Source: Planctomicrobium sp. (lineage in GTDB: Bacteria > Planctomycetota > Planctomycetia > Planctomycetales > Planctomycetaceae). From it: a stretch of 5,449 bases of DNA. Shown here piece by piece: positions 1-5,290 of this stretch (position 1 is its first letter; each line of letters begins with the position of its first letter). A program made the position numbers and the translations under genes. The notes beneath the pieces were generated by a model, which saw only the letters and a list, made by a program, of their open reading frames with translations, had not been told where the DNA came from and did no database searches. The stretch spans positions 1-5,449 of the forward strand of contig JAJDEL010000294.1 of NCBI GenBank assembly GCA_029259835.1. The letters are read 5' to 3'.

Positions 1-491
1 CAGGCAATCGAGAAGAATTCGCTGAAGCTATGCTGGCTGCGAAACTCATCAAAATCCCCAAAGATGCAGTACAGCAATTGATGGAAGAAGAAGTCAACGT
101 GGCAATGGGAGTCACAAAATTGATGGGATTTCGCCGCCGCCGGGTGGAGCGACGCCTCAAATCTCTACTATTTCGCTCGAATCGTGAACGGCTGGTCCAC
201 TTACTGCTCGAACTTGCCGACCAATACGGAACACGCACTCCAGAAGGAGTTCGTTTAGGCATCAAGTTATCTCACCAGGAACTTGCGAGCATTATCGGGA
301 GTACGCGTGAAACGGTGACTGTCGTTCTCGGAGAACTTCAGAGCGAAGGAAGCGTCATTATTCAGCGACGACAAATCATCCTGACACAAATTGACAGGCT
401 CGCCCGCAGCATTGATACAACGGTCCCCAATGTCCCGGATGAAAGTCCGTTCGTAAGCAGAAACAAACGCCCCGCCCGATATGGAGTTTAA
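1..491 (+). CDS. CRP/FNR-family transcription regulator, 5'-truncated by the window edge
   Basis: The reading frame is open from the first complete codon at base 3 to TAA at 489-491, so the true start lies upstream; the ATG at 30 is internal. The 162 visible residues begin at the end of the cyclic-nucleotide-type beta-roll (GNREEFAEAM, then LIKIP). They continue through the long dimerisation helix (about residues 22-60) into a C-terminal winged helix. The HTH is visible as LSHQELASIIG followed by the recognition helix STRETVTVVLGEL, then the wing GSVIIQRRQIIL. In this family the beta-roll senses a ligand or redox signal and the dimer binds a palindromic operator. The recognition helix keeps the Arg-Glu pair that reads TGTG half-sites in E. 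coli CRP. The effector cannot be told, because most of the sensor domain is missing. The C-terminal tail of about 30 residues after the wing looks disordered. The gene may be autoregulated or may control its downstream neighbour through the site at 573-594 (inference). Confidence 0.93.
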   Translation, partial: GNREEFAEAMLAAKLIKIPKDAVQQLMEEEVNVAMGVTKLMGFRRRRVERRLKSLLFRSNRERLVHLLLELADQYGTRTPEGVRLGIKLSHQELASIIGSTRETVTVVLGELQSEGSVIIQRRQIILTQIDRLARSIDTTVPNVPDESPFVSRNKRPARYGV

Positions 492-548
492 GTTTTTAGC
501 AACGACTTAACGGTCAATAGTGATCTGAACGTTTCTCTTCAAGCAATG

Positions 549-583
549 AACCCAATTTCAGCCAATTCAGGGAAATGTGGGTT
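549..583. repeat. Imperfect inverted repeat (11-bp stem, one bulge) after the CRP-family gene
   Basis: AACCCAATTTC (549-559) pairs with GAAATGTGGGTT (572-583), with G577 bulged and a 12-nt loop. No T-tract follows on either strand, so it is a poor intrinsic terminator. Its right arm overlaps the CRP-type palindrome at 573-594. It could be a transcript-end structure for the regulator gene or part of a control region; I cannot decide. Confidence 0.4.
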
Positions 584-594
584 GGTTCACAGTT
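573..594. promoter_or_regulatory. Candidate CRP-type operator
   Basis: The core reads TGTGG-N6-TCACA (576-591). This differs at one position from the E. coli CRP core TGTGA-N6-TCACA. With the flanks (AAA on the left, GTT on the right) it matches 14 of the 16 specified bases of the ideal 22-bp site. It lies 82 bp after the stop of a CRP/FNR-family gene and 90 bp before the next start (685). The site is seen in the sequence; that this particular regulator binds it is inference. Confidence 0.45.
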
Positions 595-684
595 TGAAGC
601 AGCAAATCATTCGATACTTTCAACTTAGAGAGGACGGTCTCAAGCCAAGATGACCTTCGTATAATGACGCGAGGAACTGTCCCA

Positions 685-1173
685 ATGATGTCCGAAATGC
701 CAAACGAAAAACAACAAAATCTGTCTCGCAATGAACCCTGGGATGAATGCAATCCCGGTGAGATTCAAGGGATGGTTAAGTCGTTGAAACGGTCACGACG
801 CAATCGAGAGTTGACTCAAGTTGCGTCAGTCGGTGCGACGTTTGTCTTGCTCTTTGCAATCACGATCTGGGCGTTCCCCAGGCAACAAGGTGCTAACGGA
901 ATTGGGGATGCCGGTTTTATGTGCGCAGATGTCATTAACCGTGCCGAAGATTATGTTGCCGGACATCTCGAAGCCGCTATAAACGGTCGGATCGAAGAAC
1001 ATCTCGCACATTGTGAATCATGTACGCAACATGTCGGTCATCTTCGCGCTCAAGTTGAATCCGAGATTGTTATCCCACCAGTCCTGCAATCAACCGAATC
1101 GAACCAGTTTTCGATTACGAGCAAATCCGAATCCAAGAGGTCCAACTGGACCCTCGCCTTGGCGTCGAACTGA
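685..1173 (+). CDS. Single-pass membrane protein with C-terminal anti-sigma-type (zf-HC2-like) zinc finger
   Basis: The protein has 162 residues from the ATG at 685. GAGGA at 671-675 sits 9 nt before that codon; an in-frame ATG at 664 would add seven residues but has no Shine-Dalgarno sequence. Order: a polar N-terminus (1-30); a basic stretch KSLKRSRRNREL (32-43); a hydrophobic membrane segment (about 46-64); then C80, H106, C110 and C113 in the spacing C-x25-H-x3-C-x2-C, the pattern of HCC zinc-binding anti-sigma domains; then a polar, Ser-rich tail (about 135-162). In that family the zinc domain usually precedes the membrane helix and holds an ECF sigma factor in the cytoplasm. Here it follows the helix, and the basic stretch before the helix predicts that it lies outside the cytoplasm. 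No sigma-factor gene is adjacent. A role in anti-sigma control is therefore uncertain; it may be a zinc- or redox-responsive membrane protein. I am confident that it is coding and less so about its function. Confidence 0.75.
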   Translation: MMSEMPNEKQQNLSRNEPWDECNPGEIQGMVKSLKRSRRNRELTQVASVGATFVLLFAITIWAFPRQQGANGIGDAGFMCADVINRAEDYVAGHLEAAINGRIEEHLAHCESCTQHVGHLRAQVESEIVIPPVLQSTESNQFSITSKSESKRSNWTLALASN

Positions 1174-1181
1174 TTTGTTTT

Positions 1182-1214
1182 GCACTTTTCGAATGTATAG
1201 AGCACTTTTCGAAT
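1182..1214. repeat. 13-bp direct repeat with 20-bp period
   Basis: GCACTTTTCGAAT occurs exactly at 1182-1194 and again at 1202-1214, separated by GTATAGA. It lies just after the stop of the zinc-finger gene, in the gap between convergent genes. Each copy contains the self-complementary TTCGAA. The 20-bp period is close to two helical turns, which would suit two protein molecules on one DNA face, but a chance duplication is also possible. Confidence 0.6.
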
Positions 1215-1274
1215 TGGTGTTCGCGTTCTGCCTCGTGGAAGTCAGCGTTTTCATTGATGAAAACCGATTTCCGT

Positions 1275-1314
1275 GGGCACAGAAAAGAGCAATCTGCTCT
1301 AGAAAAGATTGCCC
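1275..1314 (-). terminator. Candidate terminator between convergent genes, mainly for lptB
   Basis: AGAGCA (1286-1291) pairs with TGCTCT (1295-1300) around a 3-nt loop. Read on the minus strand the hairpin is followed by TTTCT (1285-1281), a short U-tract about 40 nt past the lptB stop. An outer pair GGGCA (1275-1279)/TGCCC (1310-1314) encloses it. An alternative pairing GCAATC (1289-1294)/GATTGC (1307-1312) competes with the inner stem. The U-tract is short, so efficiency is doubtful. On the plus strand the hairpin is followed by AGAAAAG and would not be an intrinsic terminator for the zinc-finger gene. Confidence 0.4.
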
Positions 1315-1339
1315 AGAGTCTTGTCCTGTGAAGTCGTGC

Positions 1340-2209
1340 CTACAGCCATTCGGACGAGTCTGATGTCCTCACACTTTGCACTGTTTCTGCTTGTTCAGTC
1401 CTTGCTTGAATCTTGTGAGGGCCAGGGATGACGGTTTTGGATGGATGTTCGCTTCTGAAGCGGCGACGTTCGTCTTTAATAGATTCTGGATCAAAGCGGT
1501 GCCCGAAGTATCGTGCCTGGGCTTCTTCGCTCTGGAAGATTCCATCGATATCGCCACTGACCAGAACGCTACCGTCAACGATGATGTTGCAGCGATCCGT
1601 AATCGTTAATGTCTCTCGCTCGCGATGATCTGTCATTAAAATCGAAATGCCGGAATCTTGAAGTGCGCCAATTGTATCTTGAATATCGTTGATCGTTGTC
1701 GGATCAATCCCCGTGAAAGGTTCATCAAGAAGAATAATCTCCGGACGACTTGCCAGACAGCGGGCAATTTCGAGTCGACGTCGTTCTCCACCTGAAAGGG
1801 TTGAAGAAATCTGCTTCCGCTTCTTCGTAAGTCCAAACTCGGAAACCAGTTCGTCCACACGCGCCTTCAGTTCGCGGCGCGAAAGAGGCATGTACTCAAG
1901 GATCGCGACTAAATTTTGTTCGACCGTCAGCTTCGTGAAAATACTTTGATCCTGCGGGAGGTATCCCATTCCGTGGCGAGCTCGTTTGTACATCGGCCAA
2001 TTGCTGACATCCTCACCGTTCAGGAAAACAGTTCCTTTTGTGGGAGCAGTCAGACCGCAGGTCATACGGAAAGTCGTCGACTTTCCAGCTCCATTCGGAC
2101 CTAAGAGTCCTACGATTTCGCCAGGCTCAACTTCAAAGCTGACCCCATCGACCGCTCGAAACCCATTCGGGTAGACCTTCACCAAGTCGCGGCATTCCAA
2201 AATCGGCAT
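1340..2209 (-). CDS. lptB: LPS export ABC transporter ATP-binding protein LptB
   Basis: This is a 289-residue cytoplasmic ABC ATPase. In the Lpt system an LptB dimer drives LptF/LptG to extract lipopolysaccharide from the inner membrane and push it to the outer membrane through LptC, LptA and LptDE. Motifs seen: Walker A GPNGAGKST (37-45), Q-loop in YLPQD (Q86), signature LSGGERRRLEIAR (138-150), Walker B IILLDEP (158-164, catalytic E163) and switch H195 in TDHRERETL. The run from the signature onwards and the end of the core (ARYFGHRF, 232-239) are LptB-like rather than generic ABC. Standard LptB ends about there. This one continues for some 50 residues with a basic, probably disordered tail. 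The start is set by AAGGGA 7 nt upstream. No lptA, lptC, lptF or lptG is in the window, so partners must be elsewhere. The gene diverges from the sigma-54 regulator and converges on the zinc-finger gene. The related LivF/LivG-type ATPases are a less likely reading. Confidence 0.93.
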   Translation of the reverse strand: MPILECRDLVKVYPNGFRAVDGVSFEVEPGEIVGLLGPNGAGKSTTFRMTCGLTAPTKGTVFLNGEDVSNWPMYKRARHGMGYLPQDQSIFTKLTVEQNLVAILEYMPLSRRELKARVDELVSEFGLTKKRKQISSTLSGGERRRLEIARCLASRPEIILLDEPFTGIDPTTINDIQDTIGALQDSGISILMTDHRERETLTITDRCNIIVDGSVLVSGDIDGIFQSEEAQARYFGHRFDPESIKDERRRFRSEHPSKTVIPGPHKIQARTEQAETVQSVRTSDSSEWL

Positions 2210-2216
2210 CGAGCAA

Positions 2217-2222
2217 TCCCTT
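2217..2222 (-). promoter_or_regulatory. Ribosome binding site of lptB
   Basis: On the minus strand AAGGGA lies 7 nt before the ATG at 2209-2207. It supports this start, which also places the conserved N-terminus (MPILECRDLVKVY) correctly for the family. Confidence 0.65.
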
Positions 2223-2285
2223 GCTGTTGTTGTTGACGTCGCTAAATCAAAGCTTGAAGAGGCACTGAGTAAACTATTGCATATC

Positions 2286-2354
2286 AGCCGTTTGGGCGCT
2301 AGCCCCGGATATGACGCGGTTCCCTCTCAAAACCGGGGCGAACACTCTGCGGCT
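2286..2354. repeat. Decayed palindromic (REP-like) dispersed repeat
   Basis: GCCCCGG (2302-2308) pairs perfectly with CCGGGGC (2333-2339) around a 24-nt loop. AGCCG (2286-2290) pairs with CGGCT (2350-2354) at the outer end. The 10-11 bases between the two stems do not pair (left TTTGGGCGCTA, right GAACACTCTG). The left arm has the form AGCCGTTTGGGCGCTAGCCC, which I recall as a common intergenic hairpin in planctomycete genomes; this is memory, not a search. The right arm looks like the same repeat after mutation. It lies between divergent promoters, so it is not a terminator for either gene. Confidence 0.5.
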
Positions 2355-2587
2355 CAGATCTGGAAATTCATTTATGACAGTCTCTTACAGTGCTCAAGTT
2401 CATCGGGAATGTACACGACTTCTTTCGTTCGGCTCAATATCACGTTCCCTGGACCATGACATATCGGATTATTTTGAATGTGAGGCCCACACCACCCCTC
2501 GGAATTGAGGAAGTTGAGAAACTGCCATTACGGCGGCTTTACAGTTGAATGCCCGCCTGTCAATATCGCTGGTATGGATCGAATTCG

Positions 2588-2624
2588 AGTTCTGGGCCTG
2601 TGAAAAGCCCTTGAGTTCAGAACT
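2588..2624 (+). promoter_or_regulatory. Hairpin just upstream of the regulator's GTG start
   Basis: AGTTCT (2588-2593) pairs with AGAACT (2619-2624), stacked on GGGC (2594-2597)/GCCC (2607-2610), with a 9-nt apical loop and an 8-nt 3' bulge. It ends 28 nt before the GTG at 2653. The perfect palindrome TCGAATTCGA (2579-2588) touches its left edge. It could be a leader-RNA structure or an operator. Its presence fits a non-coding leader here rather than an N-terminal extension of the protein. Confidence 0.35.
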
Positions 2625-2641
2625 GTTTCAAGTTTCTGCGT

Positions 2642-2646
2642 GGGAA
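2642..2646 (+). promoter_or_regulatory. Ribosome binding site deciding the GTG start at 2653
   Basis: GGGAA at 2642-2646 lies 6 nt before GTG 2653. The upstream in-frame ATG at 2545 has no comparable site and would add 36 residues with no family counterpart, so the GTG is preferred. Confidence 0.45.
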
Positions 2647-2652
2647 CAAACT

Positions 2653-4053
2653 GTGAGTAATCAGCCGCCAGATGCGTCCCGAATCGCAATTAGCGTCCTC
2701 ATCGTGGATGATGATGAGGCACACGCGCAGGCAGTCGCTGAAAGCCTCGAACGGGTTAGCTATGAGTGCGCAATTGCGAACTCTGGCCCCAAAGGTGCTG
2801 AACTCATCGAAGGCCAGCATTTTGATGTGATCATTACTGATCTCAAAATGGATGAGATCGATGGACTGGGAATTCTTCGCAAGGCCAAAGAAGAATTGCC
2901 CGACGCCGAAGTCATTGTCCTTACCGCACATAGCTCGATTCCTTCGGTCGTCACCGCGATGCAGGGTGGAGCGTACACTTATCTGACGAAGCCACTCGAT
3001 ATCCAGGAACTGAGACAAGCTGTCGAGAAAGCTTCGAGCCGCACCCGCTTGCTTCGCCGGAATATCGCACTCTCAAAAGGCCTGGACGAAAAGTTCGGCT
3101 TTGAAGGTGTCATCGGCAATTCACCATCGATGCACCGCGTCATTGAACAACTTAAGAACCTCGCCCCGACCGATACGACTGTGCTCATTCTTGGAGAAAG
3201 CGGCACTGGAAAAGAACTCGTCGCGCGGGCACTGCATCAAAACAGTCAGCGAAAAAGTAAGCCGTTCGTCCCCCTCAATATTTCTTCTCTTCCAGAGAGC
3301 ATTCTCGAAAGTGAATTGTTCGGTCACGAGTCTGGCGCGTTTACCGGAGCCGCGAGTAAACGGATTGGAAAGTTTGAATATGCCAACGGAGGGACTCTCT
3401 TTCTGGATGAAGTCGGCGAGATGCCCGGCGAGACACAAATCAAGTTGCTGCGAGTTCTCGAAGACCGAATGATCACTCGACTCGGTTCGAACGATGAAAA
3501 ATCAATTAACGTACGTCTGGTCGCTGCCACAAATGCGGACTTGAAAAGCGAAATGGAGAAGGGCACTTTCCGCGACGATCTCTATTATCGACTGAGCGTT
3601 GTCACGATCTACCTGCCTCCTCTGCGGGACCGCCGCGAAGATATTCCCCTACTGATTGATCACTTTTTGAAAGAGTTCTGTAAGAAGCACGGTCGGGAAG
3701 TCGAAGGTCTCTCGCGAGGGGCGCGACAGGCTCTGCTTTCATTTGACTGGCCCGGTAACATTCGTCAGTTGCGGAACGTGATTGAAGGAATGCTGGCTCT
3801 GGATAACGATGGCAAACTTGATGTCGACGACCTCCCCACTGATCTCGCTGAATTTCGAGGCGAATCTTCGGATGGGTTTGTCGGAAACTCCGGTGCCGAT
3901 ATGTTGATTGGTCAAACGCTCGATGAAGTCGAGAAATTCTACATCGCCCGCGCTCTAGAACTCACCGGAGGCAAACGCGAAGAAACCGCCGTCATGCTCG
4001 GAATCGGTGAACGGACTCTCTATCGAAAAATTAAAGAATATGATTTGAAATGA
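2653..4053 (+). CDS. Sigma-54-dependent response regulator (NtrC family: receiver, AAA+, Fis-type HTH)
   Basis: The protein has 466 residues from GTG 2653, a usual length for the NtrC family. The receiver (about 13-128) has the acidic pocket D19-D21, phospho-acceptor D63 in VIITDLKM, T91 and K113 in YLTKPLD. The AAA+ domain (about 152-382) has Walker A GESGTGKE (181-188), the sigma-54 contact loop GAFTGA (228-233), Walker B TLFLDE (248-253), sensor I RLVAATN (288-294), arginine-finger candidates R307 and R313, and sensor II in PGNIRQLRN (367-375). The Fis-type HTH ends the protein (about 422-466, [16 protein letters not shown]). When phosphorylated, such proteins form a ring on an upstream enhancer and use ATP to open sigma-54 promoters. 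Every key residue is intact, so it should be a true sigma-54 activator. No histidine kinase gene is in the window, so its signal is unknown. I see no sigma-54 promoter nearby, so its targets are probably elsewhere. I give no symbol, because AtoC/ZraR/NtrC names cannot be separated from sequence alone. Confidence 0.95.
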   Translation: MSNQPPDASRIAISVLIVDDDEAHAQAVAESLERVSYECAIANSGPKGAELIEGQHFDVIITDLKMDEIDGLGILRKAKEELPDAEVIVLTAHSSIPSVVTAMQGGAYTYLTKPLDIQELRQAVEKASSRTRLLRRNIALSKGLDEKFGFEGVIGNSPSMHRVIEQLKNLAPTDTTVLILGESGTGKELVARALHQNSQRKSKPFVPLNISSLPESILESELFGHESGAFTGAASKRIGKFEYANGGTLFLDEVGEMPGETQIKLLRVLEDRMITRLGSNDEKSINVRLVAATNADLKSEMEKGTFRDDLYYRLSVVTIYLPPLRDRREDIPLLIDHFLKEFCKKHGREVEGLSRGARQALLSFDWPGNIRQLRNVIEGMLALDNDGKLDVDDLPTDLAEFRGESSDGFVGNSGADMLIGQTLDEVEKFYIARALELTGGKREETAVMLGIGERTLYRKIKEYDLK

Positions 4054-4112
4054 GGCCGCCGCTCACTGGTCTGCGTTGAACACTTCTTTCACCCAAGCTT
4101 TATGAAGAATAA

Positions 4113-4178
4113 GTGAATTGCACCGTTAGGAAGTAATTGAAATCAAATTCACGGCGAATTGTTTTTCTTCTTTTCGCC
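4113..4178 (+). terminator. Nested inverted repeats with T-tract; weak terminator candidate for the sigma-54 regulator
   Basis: Three pairings share bases. GTGAATT (4113-4119) pairs with AATTCAC (4146-4152). A bulged 6-bp hairpin CAAATTC (4144-4150)/GAATTG (4156-4161) is followed directly by TTTTTCTTCTTTT (4162-4174). GGCGAA (4153-4158) pairs with TTCGCC (4173-4178). The second resembles an intrinsic terminator, but its stem is AT-rich and it lies about 90 nt past the stop at 4053. The third would compete with it. Confidence 0.3.
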
Positions 4179-4217
4179 CTTGCGACTCTTCGTTTAGAAA
4201 AACGCTTCCGTCCAAGA

Positions 4218-4235
4218 CGTGGAAAACGATCCACG
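4218..4235. repeat. Perfect 6-bp inverted repeat upstream of the dehydrogenase
   Basis: CGTGGA (4218-4223) and TCCACG (4230-4235) flank a 6-nt spacer. The 18-bp element is centred about 75 bp before the GTG at 4301. It could be an operator for a dimeric regulator or a small hairpin. No T-tract follows, so it is not a terminator. Confidence 0.35.
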
Positions 4236-4288
4236 ATTCCTCTACAGTGTCGGTCGCGTAGAATTGTCACACGTTCTTTTTAATTTAT

Positions 4289-4292
4289 GGAG
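4289..4292 (+). promoter_or_regulatory. Ribosome binding site deciding the GTG start at 4301
   Basis: GGAG at 4289-4292 is 8 nt before GTG 4301 and 14 nt before the in-frame ATG at 4307. The spacing favours the GTG. Confidence 0.55.
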
Positions 4293-4300
4293 TTGCTCAA

Positions 4301-5290
4301 GTGGAAATGAAAGTGAAGTGCTGTGCTTTGAATTCGGATGAAGGCCCCCACTTTCAGCTTCTCTCAGATGCTGGGTTTGTCGTCTTACCAGGAACGCGAA
4401 CACTCAATTACTGGGATGCTCCCGCTCTGGCGGAAGACCTCCAAGGATGCTGCGCTGTCGTTGCTGGTTCCGAGCCATACACGAAAGAAGTCCTGCAACA
4501 ACTCCCTGATCTCAGAGTCATCGCTCGCACAGGCGTTGGCTTTGATGCTGTCGATCTCGAAACCTGTGACAAACTCGGAATCGTCGTGGCGACAACTCCC
4601 GGAGTCAATCATCACTCCGTCGCTGAACACACAATTGCCTTAATGATGGGAGTCTCTCGCGGCTTCCCGGAACAAGACCAGCGCGTGCGTGCTGGAACCT
4701 GGAAACGCGTCGCCTATCCCCGGGTTATGGACCAGACCATGGGCCTGATTGGACTTGGGCGTATCGGTCAGGCAGTCGCGACACGGGCCATCGGTTTGGG
4801 TATGAAAGTCATTGCCTGCGACCCGTACCCAAGCATGGACTTCGTTGATCAATTGGGAATCGAACTTGTCGAACTTGATGAATTGCTTGCCAATGCTGAT
4901 TACGTTTCGATGCACAATCCGGCGACTCCCGAATCAATCAAAATGATGAACAAGGAAACGTTCGCCAAAATGAAGCCCGGTTCGGTCCTCATCAACACCG
5001 CACGCGGTGCTTTAGTCGATGAACCGGACCTGATAGACGCCCTCAACTCCGGTCACCTTCGAGCTGCGGGACTCGACGTCTTTGATGTCGAACCGCTTCC
5101 GGTCGAAAGCCCGCTCACCAAAATGTCGAACGTCCTTCTCGCTGGTCATGTCGCTGGTCTCGATATCGAATCACAACGCGACACTCTCACCATGGCAGCC
5201 GAAATCATCAGCGGCTTAAGAAACGGCGAATGGCCCCAAGTGTGTATCCAGAATCTCAAAGGCACCACAGACTGGAAATGGGACCGTTAG
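4301..5290 (+). CDS. NAD-dependent D-2-hydroxyacid dehydrogenase (phosphoglycerate dehydrogenase-like)
   Basis: The protein has 329 residues from GTG 4301 and should be a soluble cytoplasmic enzyme that interconverts a D-2-hydroxyacid and its 2-oxoacid with NAD. The substrate-binding halves are the N-terminal part (about 1-102) and the C-terminal end (about 290-329), flanking a Rossmann fold. The nucleotide loop is GLGRIG (151-156), with D174 in position to select NAD over NADP. The catalytic triad is R235 in NTARGALVDE, E264 in DVFDVEPLP and H283 in AGHVAG, with normal family spacing. The conserved ARTGVGFDAVDL (75-86) and the start of the Rossmann-linking helix (SVAEHTIALM) are also intact. 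It lacks the C-terminal ACT domain of the long serine-pathway SerA enzymes. The substrate is open: 3-phosphoglycerate, glyoxylate/hydroxypyruvate and other 2-oxoacids are all used by proteins of this length. It stands alone, 247 bp from the gene before it, with no serine-pathway or other metabolic gene in view. Confidence 0.93.
   Translation: MEMKVKCCALNSDEGPHFQLLSDAGFVVLPGTRTLNYWDAPALAEDLQGCCAVVAGSEPYTKEVLQQLPDLRVIARTGVGFDAVDLETCDKLGIVVATTPGVNHHSVAEHTIALMMGVSRGFPEQDQRVRAGTWKRVAYPRVMDQTMGLIGLGRIGQAVATRAIGLGMKVIACDPYPSMDFVDQLGIELVELDELLANADYVSMHNPATPESIKMMNKETFAKMKPGSVLINTARGALVDEPDLIDALNSGHLRAAGLDVFDVEPLPVESPLTKMSNVLLAGHVAGLDIESQRDTLTMAAEIISGLRNGEWPQVCIQNLKGTTDWKWDR

Larger units (their letters stand above)
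2210..2652. other. 443-bp divergent spacer between lptB and the sigma-54 regulator
   Basis: No gene is supported here. The two small plus-strand frames (2277-2459 and 2311-2508) overlap each other, have no clear ribosome binding site and resemble no family I know. From left to right the spacer holds the lptB ribosome binding site, a decayed palindromic repeat (2286-2354), a near-palindrome TGTGAGGCCCACA (2479-2491), the perfect palindrome TCGAATTCGA (2579-2588) and a hairpin (2588-2624). Promoters for both genes must lie here, but I see no convincing -35/-10 pair and no sigma-54 (GG-N10-GC) element. Confidence 0.6.

Noticed and set aside
660..665. Perfect -10 hexamer TATAAT
   Set aside because: It has no recognisable -35 at 16-18 bp (GTCTCA at 17). 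A transcript starting after it would leave almost no leader before the ATG at 685. I kept it only as a side remark in the operator finding.
1013..1363. 116-codon plus-strand ORF after the zinc-finger motif
   Set aside because: Its first half lies inside the zinc-finger gene in another frame. It crosses the direct repeat and terminator hairpin, ends inside lptB, and its composition looks like out-of-frame translation.
2479..2491. TGTGAGGCCCACA as a second CRP-type site
   Set aside because: The TGTG and CACA half-sites are 5 bases apart instead of 8, so it does not fit CRP-family geometry.
2277..2508. Two small overlapping plus-strand ORFs (60 and 65 codons) in the divergent spacer
   Set aside because: They overlap in different frames, run across the palindromic repeat, lack clear ribosome binding sites and show no recognisable domain.
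2545..2652. Longer start (ATG 2545) for the sigma-54 regulator
   Set aside because: The extra 36 residues have no family counterpart. The ATG has no Shine-Dalgarno sequence, the stretch contains a strong inverted repeat, and GTG 2653 has GGGAA 6 nt upstream.
2617..3566. Several minus-strand ORFs of 72-133 codons opposite the sigma-54 regulator
   Set aside because: The plus strand here encodes all the conserved NtrC-family motifs. The opposite frames are shadows with no domain.
4264..4284. Promoter TTGTCA...TTTAAT upstream of the dehydrogenase
   Set aside because: Both hexamers are 5/6 matches but only 9 bp apart, far too close for a sigma-70 promoter.
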